A DNA stretch of 64,000 nucleotides from Dorea sp. D27 (GCF_001185345.1 NZ_KQ236745.1:378478-442477); one strand, 5' to 3'; counted from the first letter of the stretch, positions 44,637 through 53,757 are shown. Made by a program: numbers and translations. The notes: generated from the letters alone by a model not told the origin.

Positions 44637-45260
44637 TTGATTTGTACTATTACAGCAGCGGCCGCAGGGGCCGCTGCATTTCGTACAATACAGCTATGCT
44701 GCACCAGGGGAGACAGGCTTGGGAACAGTATTGCGCGCGCGTGGTTCTGCCGTGCCTCAGGTGCGGCGGCTGTACTGTACTGCCTGCACCGGTACGAGGG
44801 CACAGGCGCGCGCCTTACCATGTTTGGCTTTTTATGCATACTTGCAGCAGTGACGCTAACGGACTTGCATCGCAGAGAGATTCCGGACATATACTTGGCC
44901 GCTGTCATTGTACTGGCATTCCTATCCGTATGGACGCTTCCCGGCCTGGCCGTGTGGGAAAGAGCAGCCGGCGCCCTCTGCGTCAGCGTGCCGCTTCTGC
45001 TTATTGCCACTGTCGTGCCAGGTTCCTTCGGCGGCGGGGACGTGAAGCTGACGGCCGCCTGTGGTCTGTTTCTTGGGTGCAGGATTACGGTCGTGTCGGT
45101 GGCAGCAGCCATCCTGTCGGCCGGCGGCTGCATTTTGTTCGGTATGATTTCCGGCCGGATGAAGAAAGGAGATGCCATTGCGTTTGGCCCTTTTCTATGT
45201 ACAGGTATGCTGGCGGGAATGATATGGGGCGAACGGATGATAGGGTGGTATCTATTATAA
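44637..45260 (+). CDS. A24-family prepilin peptidase (TadV/CpaA-like), orphan
   Basis: 207 residues beginning with TTG at 44637 (GGAGA ten bases upstream). About six membrane helices. The two catalytic aspartates are in LTDLHRREIPD near 78 and GGGDVKLTAACGLFLG near 137. The cysteine-rich methylase loop of classic PilD is missing, so only signal cleavage is expected. No pilin or secretion ATPase gene lies in this window. Confidence 0.85.
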   Translation: MICTITAAAAGAAAFRTIQLCCTRGDRLGNSIARAWFCRASGAAAVLYCLHRYEGTGARLTMFGFLCILAAVTLTDLHRREIPDIYLAAVIVLAFLSVWTLPGLAVWERAAGALCVSVPLLLIATVVPGSFGGGDVKLTAACGLFLGCRITVVSVAAAILSAGGCILFGMISGRMKKGDAIAFGPFLCTGMLAGMIWGERMIGWYLL

Positions 45261-45374
45261 AAAGGTGTAAACTTTGCTGCTTTTGTGAGCCTTTTCCATT
45301 TTCAAAACTGTCTTTATATTATAGAGTGTAATTATCTAGCTTACGATATACGATGTTAGGAGCGGAATAGAATT

Positions 45375-48300
45375 ATGAAACGATTAAAGAAATGGCTGGC
45401 TCTTGTTCTGGCAGTTGCTCTTCTGGGCGCCAATGTGATCTACTCCTTGGGCAGCGAGCTCAAGGCGAATGAGCTAGAGGGGGAACAGCCGGAAGCGCAG
45501 CCAGAAAGTACGGTCGAGACCGGACAGCAGAAGTTCAGCGCAGACGGAGTGGACGTGGAAGTGGCGGATTCCGGGCCGGATCTAACCGGACAGGAAGAAG
45601 GCACTGCAGGACAGGAACAGGCAGGACAAGGACAGGCGGCGCAGGAACAGCAGCAAGTATCCGAGCCGGTACAGCCGGAGGCGGCAGTTCCGTCTTCAAG
45701 TGAAGAGGATACGACCGATGTGGTACAGCACAAAGTGACCTTTAAGGGGGCAGATACTGCCCCAGGCAGCGTGGTGATGAAAACCGTCGGTGAAACGGTG
45801 GAAATAGATTTGTCAGAGGATTACGAGAAGCAGATAGAGGAAGCGTCCTCTGTAACGTTGGCAATCAGGCCGGACGACGGGTATGAGATCAGGCAGGTGA
45901 CGGTTAACGGCACCGTGCTCGATGCCATGGGAACGGAAGATGGCACCTCTACATATGAGATGCGGGAAATAACAGAAGATAAAATGGTCGAGATATCCTT
46001 TGACGCCAGCGCGGGGGCGTCTGGTACGCCAGACGCTGTCGGAAGCGGCAGGTCGGCAGTCCCTGAGGGCAATTATACGATAACGTATAAGGTGGCCGGA
46101 CAGTTCCAGAACGCATATCAACTTACGAAGGGCGGCGACGGAAAGACATATACGACAGATTCGATTGCCTGTGAAAAAAGACTGACGTCTTTCGGAGTCT
46201 GGCTCAAAACAAAGTCAGGCACGGCAGTGATGCCGGTGACGATGACACTTGCCAATGACGTGACAGGTACAGATACGAACGGAAATCCGGTCAGGTATAC
46301 GAGAGGCACCGTAATATCCAAACTGGACGGAAGGAATGCCAAAGTCGTCATGCCGTACAGCCACACGTATTTTAAAGCTGATTCTAAGATACAGATAGAA
46401 GTGGCGCCGGCGGAAGAAGCCACATATCAGGTGACGTACCATGTGGCGGACGGATACAGGGATGGGTATACGCTGACAGGGAACGGTGCTTCCGGGCTGG
46501 ACTATACAAGATACTCGCAATGGTGCAGCAGCCGTTTCACCTCATTCGGCGTATGGCTGAAGGCCGGAAACAGCCAGGTAATGCCGGTGAAGATGACGTT
46601 GTCAAGTGAGGCAAAGGGTACCGATGACAAGGGGAATCCGGTGGCATTCGCAAAAGGAAGCGTTATATCAGAATTAAGAACGAGCGGAAACGGCCAGACA
46701 GGTGCATACGTATGCAATGGATTTAACTTTACTTATTTTGAACCAGATTCGGATATCCATATCCAGGTGGAGCCGGCATTGTTCAAAGTCCATACCGAAC
46801 ATTATCTGGAACAGCTGGACGGCAGCTATCGGCTTGAAGATGATGTGGAAGGGGACGTATACGATCCGGGCACGGAAGTCGAGGCTGAGCAGGCACAGTA
46901 TACAGGATATGCTTACAACCCGGACGCAGAAGGAACTGTGGCTAAAGGAACGGTGACTGGTCTGGAAAGCCTGGTACTGAAGCTGTACTATGACAGAAAT
47001 GTCCATGAAGTGTCTTATGTGATAGATGGTAAGGCCGACGCCGTAAAAGAGACGCATAAATACGGGGATAAAGTCACTCTTCGTGAAGTTCCTGCAAAAG
47101 CGGGCTATGACTTTGACGGGTGGAACGTGGATCAGGATTTTGACATGCCGGATGAAGATGTAACTATCTACGGCAGTTTCGTGGCCAGAGGCGACACCCC
47201 TTACCGGGTAGAGCATTATAAAGAAGGATTGGACGGATCATATGTCCTGGATGCCAATGCTGCCGAAGATAGGAGTGGTAAAACGGGTGATGAGGTGACG
47301 GCGGTGCCGATTGATTTTGAAGGGTTTGACTACAATCCGGATGCGCAAGGCAGCAAAGCGGCAGGCACTGTCAGCGCAGAGGAGGAGCTTGTTTTAAGGC
47401 TGTACTATGACCGGAAAAACTACCAGGTAATCTATCAGCAGCCGGACGGGCAGCGTATCGCAGAACCAGATACTTATCTGTTCGGAGAACAGACAGGAGA
47501 ACTCAAAGAAGCTCCTGAGAAGACAGGATATTCGTTTGGCGGGTGGAATATAGATGCCCTTCCCGAGACGATGCCTGCAGCGGATATCGTTGTCGAGGGA
47601 AGCTATGATATCAACAGCTATTCCGTCACATATATGGTTGACGGCGAGATATATGGGATGCCTGTTATGCATGAATACAGCAGTACGGTTACACCGGATC
47701 CGGAGCCTGTCAAGAGGGGCTTTCGCTTCAGCGGGTGGAACCATCCTTACAGCTTTGACATGCCGGCTGAGAATATCGTGATAGAAGGGACTTTTGAAGT
47801 AAACAGCTACGATTATACGGTACAGTATTATTATGGGGATGTCCTGGACGAATCCCGGAGCATGTCGGCGCAGGCTGAATACGGAACCACGGTTGCCGCG
47901 CAGGCGCCGGAGACGGCAGAGTATGACGGACAGAGGTATCGGCTGTCGGACGGCACGTATGAGCTTCTCGTGAGTGACAAGCCGGAAGAGAACATTATAA
48001 GCGTACAGTATAAGGCAGATACAGACGCAGCCGCGGCAGGGACATCGTCGGCACCGGCGTCGGCTTCTCCGCCCGCACCAGATGCCGTTGACGGGGCCGT
48101 AACTCCTGCCAATGTCGTGCAGACTATATTTGAACCAGTTACAACGCTGGCCGGAAGGGTGGCAGACTCGATAGCAGATTATCAGAAGACGGTACAGAGC
48201 GAGGATGAAGAAGTGCCTCTTGCGGATGGTGGTAAGACATCGGTACAGAGCCAGTGCATCCTTCATTTCTTCATAATCCTGGCAGCCTTTGTACTGGAAC

Positions 48301-48377
48301 TGTTCTATATCAGAAGCAGGAAGAAAGAGCAGCTTAAATATTTTGCAATGCACACCGTATCTGCCCATTCGAAATAA
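45375..48377 (+). CDS. 1000-residue surface protein with tandem novel repeats, MucBP-like and InlB-type repeats
   Basis: Signal peptide to about residue 30, then a Gln/Glu-rich linker (30-115). A small beta domain (116-210) precedes two tandem copies of a repeat of ~117 residues (232-348 and 349-467), each with TSFGVWLK, VMPVxMTL, GTDxxGNPV and VIS-L. MucBP-like segments (472-542, 609-680; VEHYxExLDGSY … YNPDAxG) alternate with InlB B-repeat-like units (543-604, 681-743, 747-807; GYxFxGWN). The C-terminus has EEVPLADGG, a hydrophobic helix near 963-980 and a basic tail (RSRKKEQ), without LPXTG. Likely an anchored adhesin or wall protein. Confidence 0.85.
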   Translation: MKRLKKWLALVLAVALLGANVIYSLGSELKANELEGEQPEAQPESTVETGQQKFSADGVDVEVADSGPDLTGQEEGTAGQEQAGQGQAAQEQQQVSEPVQPEAAVPSSSEEDTTDVVQHKVTFKGADTAPGSVVMKTVGETVEIDLSEDYEKQIEEASSVTLAIRPDDGYEIRQVTVNGTVLDAMGTEDGTSTYEMREITEDKMVEISFDASAGASGTPDAVGSGRSAVPEGNYTITYKVAGQFQNAYQLTKGGDGKTYTTDSIACEKRLTSFGVWLKTKSGTAVMPVTMTLANDVTGTDTNGNPVRYTRGTVISKLDGRNAKVVMPYSHTYFKADSKIQIEVAPAEEATYQVTYHVADGYRDGYTLTGNGASGLDYTRYSQWCSSRFTSFGVWLKAGNSQVMPVKMTLSSEAKGTDDKGNPVAFAKGSVISELRTSGNGQTGAYVCNGFNFTYFEPDSDIHIQVEPALFKVHTEHYLEQLDGSYRLEDDVEGDVYDPGTEVEAEQAQYTGYAYNPDAEGTVAKGTVTGLESLVLKLYYDRNVHEVSYVIDGKADAVKETHKYGDKVTLREVPAKAGYDFDGWNVDQDFDMPDEDVTIYGSFVARGDTPYRVEHYKEGLDGSYVLDANAAEDRSGKTGDEVTAVPIDFEGFDYNPDAQGSKAAGTVSAEEELVLRLYYDRKNYQVIYQQPDGQRIAEPDTYLFGEQTGELKEAPEKTGYSFGGWNIDALPETMPAADIVVEGSYDINSYSVTYMVDGEIYGMPVMHEYSSTVTPDPEPVKRGFRFSGWNHPYSFDMPAENIVIEGTFEVNSYDYTVQYYYGDVLDESRSMSAQAEYGTTVAAQAPETAEYDGQRYRLSDGTYELLVSDKPEENIISVQYKADTDAAAAGTSSAPASASPPAPDAVDGAVTPANVVQTIFEPVTTLAGRVADSIADYQKTVQSEDEEVPLADGGKTSVQSQCILHFFIILAAFVLELFYIRSRKKEQLKYFAMHTVSAHSK

Positions 48378-48392
48378 GACAATTAAAATATA

Positions 48393-48463
48393 AAGGGAAT
48401 CCGGAAGCGGGGACAGGGATGTTACTTGATATGACATCCCTGTCCCCGCTTTCGGATATCCTT
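48393..48463 (+). repeat. Long hairpin with GCGGGGACAGGGATGT arms
   Basis: Thirty-base arms with three mismatches (48393-48422 and 48434-48463) around an 11-base loop, followed by TTGTAAC. It lies just after the surface-protein stop. Its core and tip resemble the elements at 24861 and 41681. Confidence 0.85.
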
Positions 48464-48572
48464 TTGTAACAGTTCTAATGTTACTAAATAGGTAATAATA
48501 AAGTATTTTTATCATCAGATGAACGATATATGCTATAATAATAACTTAAGAAATAACGTAAGGGGACTTTGT

Positions 48573-50234
48573 ATGAATCTGAATCAGAAGAAGCTGCCTG
48601 TTCTTGTTATCTGTATCGCTGTAGCAGTATCCTTTCTTGTTGTTATGGCAATTGCCGGCTGGTCTGGTAAAGATGACAGCATGCGGCTTGAAAATGCTGA
48701 AAAACGTTATATAGACACAGGTGCAAGCTGCCTGGAAGGCGGTGTGAGAAAAGAAATCAGATCATACCCTTACCGTTCAGAAGGGAAGGAAGGCTATTTT
48801 TATCTTCAGCTTCCAGAAGATATAATAGATGGCACAGTTCTTGTACTGCCAAACGGATATCAGAAGATAGAAGTGTCGCTTAATGGCAAGCCTTTATATG
48901 AATATGGAATGTATAATGCGTCTCCATATTATATGGAGGCGCGCATCAACTGCGACATCAGGCTGCCCGCAGGCAGCGGCGGGCAGGAGCTGGAGATACA
49001 TCTGATAAATACAGAAAAAGCAGGAAATGCCGTATTGCAGCAGGGCTATCTTACTACGGCGGGAGAGATGACGGACGGCATACTGGCCGATAACCTGTGG
49101 GCCCTTTTATTCTGTGTGATGTCGGCTATTTCAGGTATATGCATTTTAGCGATGTCGCTTTGGCAGCATGTTAAGAAAGCGGAAGATTCCCCGATGATAT
49201 TCTTCTTTCTCGGACTGTTTGCCCTTCTGTCGTCTGCCTGGGTATTTACCGATTCAGGACTGCCACAGCTCATATTTGACGACAGCCAGATGCTGATGGT
49301 GCTGTCCTTCGAGCTGTTTATGCTTATGCCAGTACCGCTGCTGCTGTTCGTCCAGCTTGTGTGTGAGTACAGCAGGAAAGTGTTCGGTATTCTGGTGACA
49401 GGATATATTGCAAATTTCTTGGTACAGAACGTGGCGTATGCAGTCAAGATATCAGATTTTAAACATATGGTATATCTGACCCATATACTAATCATCGTAA
49501 GTATCATAGCTATTGCTTACTATATCATGCGTGGCGCGGTAAACAGACATTCCCTGTATGCAAGGTGGACGCTGGGAGGCGTCGGGATATTTGCAGGGTT
49601 TTCCTCCCTGTCTCTGCTGAGCTTTTACGAGACAGGCGGAAATCAAAATGAAAAGTTTTTTATTATCGGATTTTTTATCTTCCTTTCCATTCTCATCATG
49701 CTTGCCATACATAAATTCCAAGAGGTTTCCGAAGAATCTGCCCGGTCGGAAGTGCTGCAGGGGCTGGCCTACAAAGATATGATGACGGGCCTTGGAAACC
49801 GTACGCTGTACGAAGAGCATATAACCTCCTTTGAAGCCGGCCGCTCTGCGGAAATTACAGGTGTCATAGCCCTTGATATCAACAATCTGAAGGAGGTCAA
49901 CGACCGGTTTGGGCACAGGACGGGTGATGAGCTGCTGAAACTTGCCGCCAGGTGTCTCAGAGAAGCTTTTGGAAACCGGGGGATGTACTACCGCATCGGA
50001 GGTGATGAATTTGTCATCATATTAAAAGGGGCATATATCGGAGAGGATGAATGCCGAAGGCTGCTCGGGAGCTGTATTAAGAAGCATAATGACAGCCTGG
50101 ACATCAAGCTGTCTGTCTCTATGGGCTATGCCGCACCAGACAGGGAGACAGGTACGGCAGCCATACGTGAACTTATAGAGAAGGCGGATGCCAGGATGTA
50201 TGAAGAGAAGAAGCGCTTTCACAATGGTCGGTAG
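48573..50234 (+). CDS. Membrane diguanylate cyclase with extracellular sensor and 7-TM region
   Basis: 553 residues from ATG 48573 (AAGGGGA upstream; an earlier in-frame ATG at 48519 lacks a site). One helix near 10-30, an extracellular beta domain (about 40-175), about seven membrane helices (about 180-385) and a cytoplasmic GGDEF domain with DMMTGLGNR, DINNLKEVNDRFGH and YRIGGDEFVIIL. The layout is like 7TMR-DISM receptors. It makes c-di-GMP. The RxxD inhibitory site is absent (GNRG at that place), so it should not be product-inhibited through that site. Confidence 0.9.
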   Translation: MNLNQKKLPVLVICIAVAVSFLVVMAIAGWSGKDDSMRLENAEKRYIDTGASCLEGGVRKEIRSYPYRSEGKEGYFYLQLPEDIIDGTVLVLPNGYQKIEVSLNGKPLYEYGMYNASPYYMEARINCDIRLPAGSGGQELEIHLINTEKAGNAVLQQGYLTTAGEMTDGILADNLWALLFCVMSAISGICILAMSLWQHVKKAEDSPMIFFFLGLFALLSSAWVFTDSGLPQLIFDDSQMLMVLSFELFMLMPVPLLLFVQLVCEYSRKVFGILVTGYIANFLVQNVAYAVKISDFKHMVYLTHILIIVSIIAIAYYIMRGAVNRHSLYARWTLGGVGIFAGFSSLSLLSFYETGGNQNEKFFIIGFFIFLSILIMLAIHKFQEVSEESARSEVLQGLAYKDMMTGLGNRTLYEEHITSFEAGRSAEITGVIALDINNLKEVNDRFGHRTGDELLKLAARCLREAFGNRGMYYRIGGDEFVIILKGAYIGEDECRRLLGSCIKKHNDSLDIKLSVSMGYAAPDRETGTAAIRELIEKADARMYEEKKRFHNGR

Positions 50235-50237
50235 GCA

Positions 50238-50996
50238 TTACTGGGAATTGTCGGGAAAGACCGTAATCTCAAAGCTGCTGCGGTCGCCCCGGTATCTGGC
50301 CAGGGAATACTCTATCGGCTTGCCGTAGGCATTATAGCCGGTAGAAGTGAAGTGCTGGATTGGCTTTCCCTTTTCTATATCCAGAAATTGTTCATCACGG
50401 GAATCGGCTTCCACAGCTTCTACGATTCTGTTAACGCGGAAGACGCTCGTCTCTTTCCTCTCATTCAGTATATTGTATAGCAGTTCCTTTTCCAGATCGT
50501 GTGACAGGATAAAGCTGCAGTCCTCATAAGGCAGGCAGGTCTCGATTGTGACTATCGGCTCTCCGTTTGCAAGCCGTTTTCGGTGAAGATATATGATGGC
50601 TTCCCTTTCCTTCATTTCAAGGCTCGCGGCTACTTTTGCCGTCGCCTTCCGTACTTCGAGCTTCAGCACTTCGGTGCTGGGCGACATGCCGGTCCTTAAT
50701 ATCTGGTCGTTGAAGCTTTCCAGTCTTTTGATAAAATCCTGGCTTATCTTAGGCTGTGAGACGAAAGTCCCTTTGCTTTTGATACGGTACAGCCATCCTT
50801 CCTGCACCAGCTCTGTGATAGCCTGGCGTACGGTGGTGCGGCTGATTTGAAAGGTGTCGCTCAATTCTTTTTCTGTCGGTATCAGGCCGCCTACTTTATA
50901 GCTGCCGTTTTTGATTTCTTCCATAATCAGCTGTTTTAGCTGAAAATAAAGTGGTACGGGTGTTGATTTGTCAATTTTCGATGCATTTGTCAACAT
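50238..50996 (-). CDS. GntR/HutC-family regulator with UTRA domain, copy A
   Basis: 252 residues. Winged helix in TPVPLYFQLKQLIMEEI and LSDTFQISRTTVRQAITELVQEGWLYRIKSKGTFV (about 12-80); UTRA ligand domain (about 95-245) with YLHRKRLANGEPIVTIET and GKPIEYSLARYRGDRSSFE. UTRA domains bind sugar phosphates or related metabolites. Its own promoter carries an ATGTCATATCATT site after the -10, repeated before the sugar genes, so it is the best candidate for the repressor of the 50-63 kb regulon. The gene is convergent with the diguanylate cyclase. Confidence 0.94.
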   Translation of the reverse strand: MLTNASKIDKSTPVPLYFQLKQLIMEEIKNGSYKVGGLIPTEKELSDTFQISRTTVRQAITELVQEGWLYRIKSKGTFVSQPKISQDFIKRLESFNDQILRTGMSPSTEVLKLEVRKATAKVAASLEMKEREAIIYLHRKRLANGEPIVTIETCLPYEDCSFILSHDLEKELLYNILNERKETSVFRVNRIVEAVEADSRDEQFLDIEKGKPIQHFTSTGYNAYGKPIEYSLARYRGDRSSFEITVFPDNSQ

Positions 50997-51045
50997 ACGA
51001 TAACTCCTATCTCATATTTTATTCGTCATTTGCTTTTATGTAATT

Positions 51046-51058
51046 ATGTCATATCATT
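51046..51058. promoter_or_regulatory. GntR-type operator site 1 (ATGTCATATCATT)
   Basis: One of four matches to ATGTYATAWCAWW; lies between the -10 box and start codon of the first GntR gene. The GT-TATA-AC core agrees with HutC-type operators. Confidence 0.75.
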
Positions 51059-51087
51059 ATAATATCATTAAAAATAAAAGAGGTCAA
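51059..51087 (-). promoter_or_regulatory. Promoter of GntR copy A
   Basis: On the minus strand TTGACC, 17 bases, TATTAT; the operator adjoins the -10 downstream. Confidence 0.65.
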
Positions 51088-51213
51088 GAAAATAAAACTG
51101 CATTGGTGGAAAGGGACCGCTAAGGCAAAATACAATGCAAATACACGTTGCCTTTTGCAGAAAAATAGAATAATATAAAAGGGTAAGGTTGAGTTAGAGA
51201 AAGGATATCAAAT

Positions 51214-51960
51214 ATGAATCAGTTTTCAAAAGAGAGTATCGATAAAAACACACCGGTGCCGATGTACTACCAGTTAAAGAAGATTATACTGGATATGATA
51301 AGGGAGGGCAAACTGAAACCGGGCGATATGATTCCTACAGAACTGGAGCTAAGTGATATATTTGGAATCAGCAGGACAACAACCAGACAGGCGATTATGG
51401 AACTGGTGATGGAAGGGCAGCTTTACCGCATCAAGAGTAAGGGAACTTTCGTTGCAGAAAAGAGAGTAATACAAGATTTTACAAATGTTATCCGGGCTTC
51501 ACACAATCTGCTGAGGTCTCAGAACGTCAAGACGACGACGAAGGTGCTGGAGCTGTCAGTCATAAAGGCTAATGACCTTGTGAGCAAGATGCTTCAGCTG
51601 ATGGAAGGCGATGATGTGATTCATCTGCGCAGGCTCCGGTTTGTGAATGATGAGCCGAATGTCCTGGCCGATGCTTATCTGCCCATCAGCTGCAGAGGTA
51701 TGCTCGATATGGACATGAACAAGACGGGGCTGTATGAATTCCTCGATAAGAATGCCGAGACGACACCGGTAAAAGCAGTCAGGGAGCTGGAAGCTATCTC
51801 CGCCGAGGAAAGCGAGGCAGAACTGCTCGGTATCAAGGAAGGGGATCCGATTCAGCTGACGACATCCGTGACCTACACGGCAGACGGGAAACCAATCGAG
51901 TATTCTATTGCCAAATTCAGGGGTGACAGAAATGTGTTCCGTTGTGAAGTGAATATATAG
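51214..51960 (+). CDS. GntR/HutC-family regulator with UTRA domain, copy B
   Basis: 248 residues. Winged helix TPVPMYYQLKKIILDMI with LSDIFGISRTTTRQAIMELVMEGQLYRIKSKGTFV and a UTRA domain ending in GKPIEYSIAKFRGDRNVFRCEV. It is clearly paralogous to copy A, which is divergent from it 217 bp away. AGAAAGGATATC precedes the ATG. No ATGTYATAWCAWW site lies directly before it, so it may respond to another operator or share the sites of copy A. Confidence 0.94.
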   Translation: MNQFSKESIDKNTPVPMYYQLKKIILDMIREGKLKPGDMIPTELELSDIFGISRTTTRQAIMELVMEGQLYRIKSKGTFVAEKRVIQDFTNVIRASHNLLRSQNVKTTTKVLELSVIKANDLVSKMLQLMEGDDVIHLRRLRFVNDEPNVLADAYLPISCRGMLDMDMNKTGLYEFLDKNAETTPVKAVRELEAISAEESEAELLGIKEGDPIQLTTSVTYTADGKPIEYSIAKFRGDRNVFRCEVNI

Positions 51961-52011
51961 ACGAAATGGCCAAAGGAAATTCTTTTGAATTTCCTTTACA
52001 AATAACTGATT

Positions 52012-52024
52012 ATGTTATATCATT
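52012..52024. promoter_or_regulatory. GntR-type operator site 2 (ATGTTATATCATT)
   Basis: Match to ATGTYATAWCAWW 50 bp before the VOC gene; a possible promoter is TTTACA at 51996-52001 with TATCAT inside the site. Confidence 0.7.
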
Positions 52025-52074
52025 ACTATATAATGATGAATTGCTATATGGATGAAATCAAATGGAGGTATCAT

Positions 52075-52482
52075 ATGGGAGAGATACAGGTGGAAGGCCT
52101 TGCACACGTAGGCCTGTATGTCAATGACATCAGAAGAACGCTGGAATTTTACGAAGAGAAGCTGGATTTTAAACTGATTCATGAGGCGGTAAACAAGATT
52201 CCGGAAGGGGATGTGCTTGTAAAGTTTGTTCAAAATGGTTCCTGTATGCTTGAACTTGTGCAGTTTCCGTATGCAGTCAAGAGAGAAGACGGGTGGTTTG
52301 ACCACGTCTCGATTGCAGTGCATGATCTGGACAAGGTGATGGAGCAGCTGGAGCAGAAAGGGATTAGATTCGAGGAAGGAAGCTATACAGAAGCGCTACA
52401 TGTATTTCCGCCGGGGGGATCAAGATGGGTATTCTTCAGGGGACCGGACGGAGAGAACATTGAGCTGAACGAGAGACTGTAG
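52075..52482 (+). CDS. VOC-superfamily (glyoxalase-like) protein
   Basis: 135 residues from ATG 52075 (GGAGG upstream). Two beta-alpha-beta-beta-beta units: metal ligands would be His in GLAHVGLYV, Glu in MLELVQF, His in FDHVSIAV and Glu in NIELNE, so the site looks complete. The superfamily includes glyoxalase I, epimerases and dioxygenases. Under the GntR-type operator it may epimerise or isomerise a sugar-derived intermediate of the neighbouring pathway; this is inference. Confidence 0.85.
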   Translation: MGEIQVEGLAHVGLYVNDIRRTLEFYEEKLDFKLIHEAVNKIPEGDVLVKFVQNGSCMLELVQFPYAVKREDGWFDHVSIAVHDLDKVMEQLEQKGIRFEEGSYTEALHVFPPGGSRWVFFRGPDGENIELNERL

Positions 52483-52535
52483 TGTAGTCAAAATGCACAA
52501 ATAGTAAAAAAAAAGCAAAAACATATAGTTCATAA

Positions 52536-52564
52536 TTGACAAATGAGATAAATAGAAATATAAT
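52536..52564 (+). promoter_or_regulatory. Consensus promoter of the sugar ABC operon
   Basis: TTGACA, 17 bases, TATAAT; the operator starts at the next base. Confidence 0.9.
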
Positions 52565-52577
52565 ATGTCATAACAAT
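52565..52577. promoter_or_regulatory. GntR-type operator site 3 (ATGTCATAACAAT)
   Basis: Match to ATGTYATAWCAWW directly after the -10 box, covering the start of transcription; repression by exclusion is expected. Confidence 0.8.
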
Positions 52578-52632
52578 ACTATATAGTAACGTCATCATTT
52601 TAATGAAACGGATATCAGAAGGAGGAAAAGAT

Positions 52633-53697
52633 ATGAAAGTGAAAAAAATGTTGTCGGCAGTCCTGGCAGGTCTTATGGTCTTCGGACTGGCAGCCTGTGG
52701 AAACAAGGAATCTTCAGATTCCAAAAAAGAAGGCGGAGATGGAAAAGATGAGTATGACATCGTCTATCTGTCACCATCTACAGAGTCAGAGTATTGGCAG
52801 TATGCAGAGATAGGAATGAGAAACGCGATTGCCGATATTGAAGAGAAAGAAGGAATCAAGATTAATTACTCGGTGAGCGGACCTGCTTCCGAATCCGAGA
52901 CGGATGCTTACATCAAGGCATATGAAAGCGTTATCGCATCTTCACCCGATGCAATCATCACAGCTACACTGGCTCCGGACGGAACGGTTCCGAAGACGCA
53001 GGAAGCCAAGGATGCCGGCATCTATGTCAACTTTGTCAGCATGGGACTCGAAGGCGGAGATTCCAATGACTATGGCGACTACTATGGCGTGCACTATTAC
53101 TGCGACAATACGACCATCGGTGAGACGGCGGCCCAGTCGATGCTGGATGGACTGGAAGCCAACAATATAGAGCCAAAAGGCAAGATAGGGATGCGTATGT
53201 CGGTTGTCGTAGAGACGCTGGAAGAAAGAATGGATGGCTTTAAGGCTTATATGGCAGAGCATGCGCCTGATATCGAGTGCCTTGACACGCTCTATAACGA
53301 AAATGACGTAAATAATGCACAGTCTAACGTAGAGACTCAGATATCTACATACGGCGACGAACTGATAGGATTATATGGCGGCAATAACGTATCAGGCGAC
53401 GGCATCGCCCTCGGCCTGAAGAACGCTGGAAGCGGCAAGAAGATACTCGGTATCGGCGTGGACTCCGACAGCCTGGAAATCGAGGCGCTCTCAGCCGGCA
53501 ACCTCTATGCGATTATCGTACAGACACCTTATGATCAGGGCTATAAGGCTGTTGAAAACGCAGTAGAATACCTTAAGACAGGGGAGAATCCCGAGAGCGA
53601 GAAGCATATCAACTGTCCTTCACAGGCGGTTACGAAAGAGAATATGGATACAGAGGAGAGCAAGGCTCTGCTTGACCCTACAATCCTCAAAAAATAA
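52633..53697 (+). CDS. Sugar ABC transporter substrate-binding lipoprotein (RbsB-like)
   Basis: 354 residues from ATG 52633 with GGAGG upstream. Lipobox FGLAACGNK near residue 22. The body is a type I periplasmic-binding fold: DIVYLSPSTESEYWQYAEIGMRNAI near 45 and IIVQTPYDQGYKAVENAVEYL near 290 match the ribose/galactose-type family. It binds the unknown sugar outside the membrane. A hairpin after the gene probably lowers read-through so that the binding protein is made in excess. Confidence 0.94.
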   Translation: MKVKKMLSAVLAGLMVFGLAACGNKESSDSKKEGGDGKDEYDIVYLSPSTESEYWQYAEIGMRNAIADIEEKEGIKINYSVSGPASESETDAYIKAYESVIASSPDAIITATLAPDGTVPKTQEAKDAGIYVNFVSMGLEGGDSNDYGDYYGVHYYCDNTTIGETAAQSMLDGLEANNIEPKGKIGMRMSVVVETLEERMDGFKAYMAEHAPDIECLDTLYNENDVNNAQSNVETQISTYGDELIGLYGGNNVSGDGIALGLKNAGSGKKILGIGVDSDSLEIEALSAGNLYAIIVQTPYDQGYKAVENAVEYLKTGENPESEKHINCPSQAVTKENMDTEESKALLDPTILKK

Positions 53698-53711
53698 ATA
53701 GAACCTGACAT

Positions 53712-53750
53712 ATCAGGCTGCCGTCTCCAGAGTGGCGGCCTGATTGTATA
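53712..53750 (+). terminator. Attenuating hairpin between binding-protein and ATPase genes
   Basis: ATCAGGCTGCC pairs with the stretch GGCGGCCTGAT at 53734-53744; only a weak T-run follows, consistent with partial termination. Confidence 0.55.
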
Positions 53751-53757
53751 AGAAAGA

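Noticed and set aside
44567-45331. 254-codon plus-strand frame overlapping the prepilin peptidase
   Set aside because: The other frame holds the aspartate motifs and membrane helices; this one is Arg/Cys-rich without a family pattern.
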